Origin: Zoogloea oleivorans
GTDB taxonomy: Bacteria; Pseudomonadota; Gammaproteobacteria; Burkholderiales; Rhodocyclaceae
Direction of reading: 5' to 3'
Assembly: GCF_008107625.1 (NCBI RefSeq)
Contig: NZ_SDKK01000035.1
Span: 1-40,274 of the forward strand
Length of the DNA: 40,274 nucleotides
The notes below the pieces were generated by a model. It made no database searches. It saw only the letters and a list, made by a program, of their open reading frames with translations, and had not been told where the DNA came from. Shown piece by piece: positions 35,394 to 40,274 of the stretch (position 1 is the stretch's first letter; each line of letters starts with the position of its first letter). The position numbers and the translations under genes were made by a program.

Positions 35394-35468
35394 GCACCCG
35401 ACCGCGCCTGGTTTCTCCCCGACTTTGACGAATCGCCGGTCGTCATCGCCTCAAAAAGAGTCGGCGCT

Positions 35469-35525
35469 GACTAAAAATGAGGCGACGCCGGTGAGCATTT
35501 CATCGTCGTCACCTCATTTTTAGTC
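35469..35525. repeat. Long inverted repeat, tail-to-tail intergenic hairpin 1
   Basis: GACTAAAAATGAGGCGACG (35469-35487) pairs with 35507-35525, 18 of 19 pairs perfect plus one G-T, around a 19-nt loop. It lies between converging genes and the paired A- and T-runs could serve as a bidirectional terminator. Confidence 0.75.
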
Positions 35526-35552
35526 CGTGTCGCCTGAAAATCAGTCAAACGA

Positions 35553-35609
35553 GACGGCCCGCTCCCCGCTGTCGCCCGAAAATGAGGCGATCGCGGGGAG
35601 CGGGCCGTC
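35553..35609. repeat. Long inverted repeat, tail-to-tail intergenic hairpin 2
   Basis: GACGGCCCGCTCCCCGC (35553-35569) is perfectly complementary to 35593-35609. Inside the loop TCGCC (35572-35576) pairs with GGCGA (35586-35590), enclosing GAAAATGA-type sequence. Nested structure, no T-run. Confidence 0.8.
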
Positions 35610-35644
35610 GACGTCGATGAATGTTCAGCCGGCGTGCTGTGGCC

Positions 35645-36109
35645 TTACTTGGCGGCTTGCGGCGTGCGCGGGGGCGGCGGGGTGATGCGGGCGACCTTGC
35701 CCCCCTGGTCTTCATAGTCCAGCGAGCCGGCGGCCCCGGCGATCTTGAAGCCCTTGGCGGTCAGCTTGTCGCCCACGTCGCCGGCCCGGTGGGCGCGGTT
35801 GGAGACGGTGATGATGGTGCGGTCCTTGGGGATGTAGTCGGCGTACTTTTCCACGTCAGAGGTCTGGATGTTCAGGAACACCGGGAAGCTGCCCCTGGAG
35901 ATGAGTTCGTCCGGCCGGCGCACGTCGAGCACCAGCACCTGGCCGGGCTTGGCGAGCAGGGCATCGATTTCGGCACGGTTGAGCTGCTTGGTCTTGTAGG
36001 TCCAGGGCGGGGCGACGTAAGCGCCCTGGGCGGCCGGCGCGGCCTGCTGGGCCATGGCGAAGGAGGTGCCGAGGGCGAGGAGGGTGGCGAGCAGGATTCT
36101 GGATTTCAT
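35645..36109 (-). CDS. Exported rhodanese-fold protein lacking the catalytic cysteine
   Basis: 154 residues from the ATG at 36109, which gives a signal peptide ending AMAQQ near residue 21; an upstream in-frame ATG at 36172 would spoil it. The rhodanese fold is seen in LNRAEIDALLAKPGQVLVLD, RRPDEL and then FPVFLNIQTSDVEKY. At the active-site loop, where C-x(4)-R is expected, the protein reads TVSNRAHRAGDV, so the sulfur-accepting cysteine is absent. It may be a structural or binding protein. The end is Pro-rich. It faces cytochrome c' tail to tail. Confidence 0.78.
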   Translation of the reverse strand: MKSRILLATLLALGTSFAMAQQAAPAAQGAYVAPPWTYKTKQLNRAEIDALLAKPGQVLVLDVRRPDELISRGSFPVFLNIQTSDVEKYADYIPKDRTIITVSNRAHRAGDVGDKLTAKGFKIAGAAGSLDYEDQGGKVARITPPPPRTPQAAK

Positions 36110-36372
36110 CAATGTGCACCTGATTGGTTGGGAGTGTGCACACAGCAAGTCCGGGGCCAGCCCTTGATGCACTGCCGGTGCGCTGCCCCGGCTCCGCTGC
36201 CGTGAGGCCGCAAGTGCTTTTGAAACAAGGCTGTGCCGGTGGCGGGTGGCCGGTTCGGGCTTGTTATCGGGGGCCTGGGGGGCGGGCCATCCGCGCTACG
36301 GGCTGCTGCTTGCTGAACAGCCGGGCAACGGAATTTCGCAGAATTCAACAGTTGGCGCGCGGCCACCCGGCC
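36110..36372. other. Intergenic region between prc and the rhodanese-like gene
   Basis: About 263 bases, no gene or strong repeat recognised. It presumably holds the promoter of the rhodanese-like gene; a TTGTTT on the minus strand near 36228 might be part of it. Confidence 0.3.
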
Positions 36373-38454
36373 TTAATTGCCCACGGCCAGGCGCTTGCTG
36401 CCGGCCAGCAGGCTCACCTCGTCGCCGACGATGCGGGCGGTTTCTTCGAGCAGCACGTCCTTGCGGGCCTTGAAGGCTTTTTCGGCAGCGAGTTCGGCGC
36501 TCAGGCTGCGTTCGCTGGATTGCAGGCCGTCGTCGCCGGGGCCGGCCGTGCCGTCGGCCTCGGCCCGGGTGCGCAGGCGGGCTTCGCGGCTGTCCTTTTC
36601 GCGTTTGCGTTCGGCTTCCTGCAGGGACAGGTTGCGCTTTTCCTTCAGTTTGATGAGCTCGGCGACATCTTCCCGCAGGTTGGCGAAGGCCTTGTCCTGG
36701 TTGGCCCGGGTGGCATGGCGGCTGGTCAGCTCGGGCAGGATGGCGCGGATCTCGTTGGCCGGGCGGTAGGTGGCGGGGTCGATCTGGCGCCACGGCAGGG
36801 CGTTGTCGAAGCGGGTCTCGCCGAACTCGTCGCCTTCGAAGGCCGACGGGAAGCGGATGTCGGGGGTGACACCCTTGAGCTGGGTGGTGCCGCCGTTCAC
36901 CCGGAAGAACTGGGCAACGGTGACTTTCAGTTCGCCGAGCTTGGGGGTGTCGCTGCGTGCCACCTGGTCGAGGTTGATGAGCGACTGCACGGTGCCCTTG
37001 CCGAAGCTGGGTTCGCCGACGATCAGCGCGCGGCCATGGTCCTGCAGGGCGGCGGCGAGGATTTCGGAGGCAGAGGCCGAGCCCCGGTTGATCATCACCG
37101 CCATCGGTCCGTCCCAGGCGGCGCCGGCCTTGCTGTCACTTTCGACATTGATCTTGCCGTCGGCGCGGCGTTGCTGGACCACCGGGCCGGTGTCGATGAA
37201 GAGGCCGGTGAGGTCTACCGCTTCGCGCAGGGAGCCGCCGCCGTTGTTGCGCAGGTCGAGGATGAGGCCGTCCACCTTGTCCTGCTTGAGTTCGTCGATG
37301 AGGCGGGCCACGTCGCGGCTGGCGCTGCGGTAGTCCTTGTCGCCACGGCGACGGCCTTCGAAGTCTTCGTAGAAGGTGGGCAGGGTGATGACGCCGATGC
37401 GGCGGCCGTCGCCGGCTGGCAGCACCGATTTTTTGGCGGCCTGTTCTTCCATCCGGATCTTGTCGCGGATGAGGGTGATGAGGGTGTGGCGGCCGTCGGG
37501 GCCGGCATCGGCGGGCAGGATGTCGAGGACCACCGGGGTGTCCTTGGTGCCGCGGATCAGCTTGACCACTTCCTCCACCCGGGTGCCCACCACGTCGGTC
37601 AGCGGTGCGCCGTCGCCCTGGCCAACCGCGACGATGCGGTCGCCCACGGCCAGCTTGCCGGAGCGGATGGCCGGGCCGCCGGGGCTGAGTTCGCGGATGG
37701 TGATGTACTCGTCGCGTTCCTGCAGCACGGCGCCGATGCCTACCAGCGACAGGCGCATGGCGATGTCGAAGGACTCGGCGGAGCCACGGCCCAGGTAGCT
37801 GGTGTGGGGTTCAATGGCGCCGGCGTAGGCGTTCATGAAGGTCTGGAAGACGTCGTCGCTCTTGCTCTTCTGGCTGTTGGCCAGGAGCCTGGTGTAACGC
37901 TTGTCGAGGGTTTCGCGGATGGCCGCGGCGTCCTTGCCGGCCAGGCGCAGGCGCAGCCAGTCGTTCTTGACCCGCTTGCGCCACAGGTCGCGGGCTTCGG
38001 CGTCATCCTTCAGCCAGGCGGCCTTGCTGCGGTCGAGCGGATAGTGCTCGTTCTGGCTGAAGTCGAAATTCTGGGCGAGCAGGCTGCGGGCGTAGCCCAG
38101 GCGTTCGGCGGTGCGCTCCTCGTAGCGCAGGAAGAGGGCAAAGGGGATCGACAGGCGGCCCTGCAGGATGGCGTCGTCGAGCTGCTTGCGGGTGTCGGCG
38201 AAGGCGTCGATGTCCGCCTGGGTGAGGAACAGGTGTTCCGGATCGAGGGCCTTCAGGTAACGCTCGAAAATTTGTTCCGAGAGGGCGTCGTCGAGGGGCT
38301 TGACGGTGTAGTGGTAACGGCTCAGGAACATGGCGCTCAGGTAGGCGGCCTGAGCCTGCTCGGGGGTCGGGCTGAGGCGCGGGGTGATGTCCCCGGCGGT
38401 GGCTGGCACACAGAATGTGAGGGCCAGCAGGGCCCCGATCAGGCGTTTCTTCAT
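36373..38454 (-). CDS. prc: Carboxy-terminal processing protease Prc (tail-specific protease)
   Basis: 693 residues with a signal peptide (about 1-20). The N-terminal helical domain holds DALSEQIFERYLKALDPEHL near residue 56. The PDZ domain lies at about 235-330 (SLVGIGAVLQ, ELSPGGPA, LAVGDRIVAVGQ). The S41 catalytic domain contains LILDLRNNGGGSLREAV at about 397. Serine S461 (RGSASASE) and lysine K486 (EPSFGKGTVQ) form the Ser-Lys dyad, 25 residues apart as in E. coli Prc. A DUF3340-like C-terminal part is present. It degrades or trims periplasmic proteins and lipoproteins. It begins 39 bases after the cytochrome b561 gene. Length fits the long, Prc-type subgroup. Confidence 0.95.
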   Translation of the reverse strand: MKKRLIGALLALTFCVPATAGDITPRLSPTPEQAQAAYLSAMFLSRYHYTVKPLDDALSEQIFERYLKALDPEHLFLTQADIDAFADTRKQLDDAILQGRLSIPFALFLRYEERTAERLGYARSLLAQNFDFSQNEHYPLDRSKAAWLKDDAEARDLWRKRVKNDWLRLRLAGKDAAAIRETLDKRYTRLLANSQKSKSDDVFQTFMNAYAGAIEPHTSYLGRGSAESFDIAMRLSLVGIGAVLQERDEYITIRELSPGGPAIRSGKLAVGDRIVAVGQGDGAPLTDVVGTRVEEVVKLIRGTKDTPVVLDILPADAGPDGRHTLITLIRDKIRMEEQAAKKSVLPAGDGRRIGVITLPTFYEDFEGRRRGDKDYRSASRDVARLIDELKQDKVDGLILDLRNNGGGSLREAVDLTGLFIDTGPVVQQRRADGKINVESDSKAGAAWDGPMAVMINRGSASASEILAAALQDHGRALIVGEPSFGKGTVQSLINLDQVARSDTPKLGELKVTVAQFFRVNGGTTQLKGVTPDIRFPSAFEGDEFGETRFDNALPWRQIDPATYRPANEIRAILPELTSRHATRANQDKAFANLREDVAELIKLKEKRNLSLQEAERKREKDSREARLRTRAEADGTAGPGDDGLQSSERSLSAELAAEKAFKARKDVLLEETARIVGDEVSLLAGSKRLAVGN

Positions 38455-38493
38455 GGTGGTGTGTTCCTGGGGGCAATGGACGATCAGCTTAGC

Positions 38494-39207
38494 CTACCAG
38501 GCCGGCGCCGCGGCGGCGGGCTGGGCGGGCGCTGCCGGTGTGGCGGGCAGCAGGCCACCGGTGGCGGCATAGGTGGCGCCAGCGGCAATCAGCACGGCGA
38601 TGATGAAGGCGGGGAAGCCGCCACCGCGGGGTGCTGGCGTGGATGAGGCACGGGCAGCCTGCGGCGTGACTTCCCTCCAGCCGGTGATCATCGGCTTGAC
38701 GAGGTTTTCCTTTTTGACATGGAGGTAGAAGACGATGGCGCCCACGTGCAGCACGACCAGGGCCAGCAGGCCGTTTTGCAGCCAGGCGTGCAGGCTGTGG
38801 AAGCGGTCGGACTGGTCCTTGCCGACCAGATCGGCGAGGGGGCCCTGATAGGCGATGTCATCGTTGGTGAACAGGCCGGTGGTGGCCTGGGCGGCGACCA
38901 GGGCCAGCAGGCCGAGCACCGACAGGGCGCCGATGGGGTTGTGGCCGATGCCGCGCCACTCGCCGCGCAGGTAGGCCCGGATGGCGCCGGGGCCGCGTAC
39001 GAAGCTGGCGAAGCGCGCCGTCGGGCTGCCGATCAGGCCCCACACGATGCGAAAGACGACCAAGCCGACGATCAAAAAGCCGGCGCGGCCATGCCAGTCG
39101 ATGAGGTTGCCGCCGATCTGGCCGGACACGTAGGCAAAGACGATGCTGATGACCAGCGACCAGTGGAAGAGGCGGATGGGTAAGTCCCAGACGCGTTGGC
39201 GATTCAT
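38494..39207 (-). CDS. Cytochrome b561-type di-heme membrane protein
   Basis: 237 residues. Four transmembrane helices carry histidines expected to bind two b hemes: H15 (RLFHWSL), H39 (DWHGRAGF), H140 (FHSLHAWLQN) and H154 (LVVLHVGAIVF). The first helix begins VWDLPIRLFHW, typical of the bacterial cytochrome b561 family that receives or gives electrons to c-type cytochromes. The C-terminus has an extra hydrophobic segment (FPAFIIAVLIAAGATYAA) and an Ala/Pro-rich tail. Proteins of this type often occur near cytochrome c' genes, as here. It is separated from the upstream NodT gene by a cluster of REP elements. Confidence 0.88.
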   Translation of the reverse strand: MNRQRVWDLPIRLFHWSLVISIVFAYVSGQIGGNLIDWHGRAGFLIVGLVVFRIVWGLIGSPTARFASFVRGPGAIRAYLRGEWRGIGHNPIGALSVLGLLALVAAQATTGLFTNDDIAYQGPLADLVGKDQSDRFHSLHAWLQNGLLALVVLHVGAIVFYLHVKKENLVKPMITGWREVTPQAARASSTPAPRGGGFPAFIIAVLIAAGATYAATGGLLPATPAAPAQPAAAAPAW

Positions 39208-39231
39208 GTTTGGCTCCTTGAAAGGGGTTTT

Positions 39232-39253
39232 GTAGGTCGGACTTCAGTCCGAC
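39232..39253 (+). repeat. REP-like palindrome with GTAG head, copy 1 of cluster
   Basis: GTAG followed by GTCGGAC, loop TTCA, GTCCGAC. Oriented opposite to the two copies at 39290 and 39359. Confidence 0.85.
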
Positions 39254-39289
39254 AGCACAGGTTCAGTCTGTCGAGTCTCAGCCTGCGGA

Positions 39290-39311
39290 GTCGGACTGAA
39301 GTCCGACCCAC
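39290..39311 (-). repeat. REP-like palindrome, copy 2 of cluster
   Basis: On the minus strand GTGG then GTCGGAC, TTCA, GTCCGAC. The surrounding about 30 bp is nearly identical to copy 3. Confidence 0.85.
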
Positions 39312-39358
39312 GGGGGGGCTTCGCCGGGTCGCAAGTTTCGGTGTCCTGCTTGCGCCGA

Positions 39359-39380
39359 GTCGGACTGAAGTCCGACCCAT
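39359..39380 (-). repeat. REP-like palindrome, copy 3 of cluster
   Basis: On the minus strand ATGG then GTCGGAC, TTCA, GTCCGAC; 69 bp from copy 2. It lies just after the stop of the partial NodT gene. Confidence 0.85.
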
Positions 39381-39398
39381 GGGGGGAGTGGTTGGGCA

Positions 39399-40274
39399 TC
39401 ACAATAGCCCGCCGCCGACGGCCTTGAACAGGGCGACGCTGCCGTTGAGGCGGCGGACCATGATGTCGAGGCGGGCCCGTTCGGCGTTGAGGGCAACAGT
39501 CTGGGCGCTGGTGACATTGAGGTAGCTGACGGTGCCGGCCAGGTACTGGTTGTTCACCAGTTCCAGCGATTCGGTGGCGGCGGCGAGGGCTTCGGCCTGG
39601 GCCCGGGCTTCGGCTTCGAGGATGTGCAGCACGGCCAGGTTGTCCTCGACTTCCTGGAAGGCGGTGAGGACGGTCTGGCGATAGCTGGCCACGCTTTCGT
39701 CCCACACGGCAACGGCTTGGGCCTTGCGGGCGCTGCGGGCGCCGGCGTCGAAAAGGGTCAGGGCCAGGTTGGGGCCGAGGGACCAGAACTGGTTGGGCAG
39801 CGACAGGACCCGCGCCAGCGCGCTGCTCTGGGTGCCGCCGGTCGCGCCGAGGGTGAGGGTCGGGAAGTAGGCGGCCTGGGCCGCGCCGATCTGGGCGTTG
39901 GCGGCGCTGACGCGGCGTTCGGCAGCGGCGATGTCGGGGCGCCGTTCAAGGAGCGCCGAAGGCAGCAGGCCGGGCACCGGCGGCAGGGCCGGCAACTGGC
40001 TGGCGGGGGCCAGGGCGAGGTCGGTGGGGGCCCGGCCGGTGAGCACGGCAATGGCGTGTTCGAGCTGGCGGCGCTGGATGTCCAGGTCGATCAACTGGGC
40101 CTGGGCGGTTTTCAGCTGGGCCTGGGCCTGGGTGACGTCGGCGCGGGCAGCGACGCCGGCATCGAAGCGGTTGCGGGTGATCTGTGCCGAGCGCGTGTAG
40201 GCGGCGACGGTGCGTTCGAGCAGGGCGTGCTGGGCGTCGTTGATGCGCAGTTGCAGGTAGGCCTGGGTGACGGC
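39399..40274 (-). CDS. Outer-membrane efflux channel (NodT family), N-terminus outside window
   Basis: The last 291 codons of an OEP channel; the frame stays open to the window edge. The visible part starts in a first-repeat helix (AVTQAYLQLRINDAQHALLE, then AAYTRSAQITRNRFDAGVAA) and continues through LPPVPGLLPSALLERRPDIA and AAERRVSAANAQIGAAQAAY, the conserved mid-protein segment of NodT-type proteins. It ends with the second helical repeat and GGLL. A tripartite pump is probably encoded upstream beyond 40274. It could also serve pump 1 at 14-18 kb, which lacks its own channel. Confidence 0.9.
   Translation of the reverse strand, partial: AVTQAYLQLRINDAQHALLERTVAAYTRSAQITRNRFDAGVAARADVTQAQAQLKTAQAQLIDLDIQRRQLEHAIAVLTGRAPTDLALAPASQLPALPPVPGLLPSALLERRPDIAAAERRVSAANAQIGAAQAAYFPTLTLGATGGTQSSALARVLSLPNQFWSLGPNLALTLFDAGARSARKAQAVAVWDESVASYRQTVLTAFQEVEDNLAVLHILEAEARAQAEALAAATESLELVNNQYLAGTVSYLNVTSAQTVALNAERARLDIMVRRLNGSVALFKAVGGGLL

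Noticed and set aside
36124..38646. Plus-strand open frame (840 codons) opposite prc
   Set aside because: Antisense shadow of the Prc protease.
39196..39525. Plus-strand frame with repeated RTEVRP segments
   Set aside because: The repeated peptide is only the translation of the REP palindromes.

Overview
The window is GC-rich DNA from a respiratory, probably denitrifying Gram-negative bacterium. The exported c-type cytochromes, cytochrome c', cytochrome b561, BaeSR-type signalling and GTAG-headed REP elements fit a betaproteobacterium of the Rhodocyclales type (Azoarcus/Thauera-like). That placement is inference; no rRNA, tRNA or ribosomal gene is present to confirm it.

Left third (1-12.6 kb), accessory and defence DNA. 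After the 3' end of an SMR (EmrE-type) efflux gene comes one long minus-strand operon, read from 11.8 kb down to 0.4 kb: a small excisionase-like HTH protein, hsdR, hsdM, a YhcG/DUF1016 PD-(D/E)XK nuclease, hsdS, an ABC/SMC-like AAA ATPase and an HNH nuclease. The last two resemble the PtuA/PtuB pair of Septu. The genes from hsdM to the HNH gene overlap or abut by 1-4 bases, so the module looks like one co-translated unit. hsdS is split by an intact IS30-family element (4816-5878) flanked by a 4-bp direct repeat. Removing the element and one repeat restores an in-frame 667-aa HsdS. The element carries a perfect 36-bp palindrome over the HTH codons of its transposase. Upstream of the operon is an AT-rich, repeat-rich, apparently non-coding stretch (11.83-12.59 kb) with two copies of a perfect palindrome 189 bp apart.

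Middle (12.6-32.6 kb), cell-envelope and export functions. This holds a DUF3079 protein, a DnrO-like exported protein, and a first RND efflux pump (permease and adaptor, no outer-membrane channel beside it) followed by two small exported or membrane proteins. Next come an exported arylsulfatase next to an octaheme c-type cytochrome with a TPR tail, and a ferric-reductase-like flavocytochrome. A complete tripartite RND pump (adaptor, permease, NodT channel) is divergent from a BaeS/BaeR two-component pair, and the shared intergenic region contains a BaeR-box-like sequence.

Right (32.6-40.3 kb), exported and respiratory proteins. An SMP-30-like protein, a dienelactone hydrolase with an RR-type leader and cytochrome c' form a plus-strand run. 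Facing them on the minus strand are a NodT channel (cut by the window end), cytochrome b561, the Prc protease and a rhodanese-fold protein lacking the catalytic cysteine. The tail-to-tail junction near 35.5 kb has several nested long hairpins. Four REP-like palindromes with GTAG-type heads occur: one supplies the stop codon of the first NodT gene and three cluster upstream of cytochrome b561.

No CRISPR array, rRNA, tRNA or prophage structural gene was seen.
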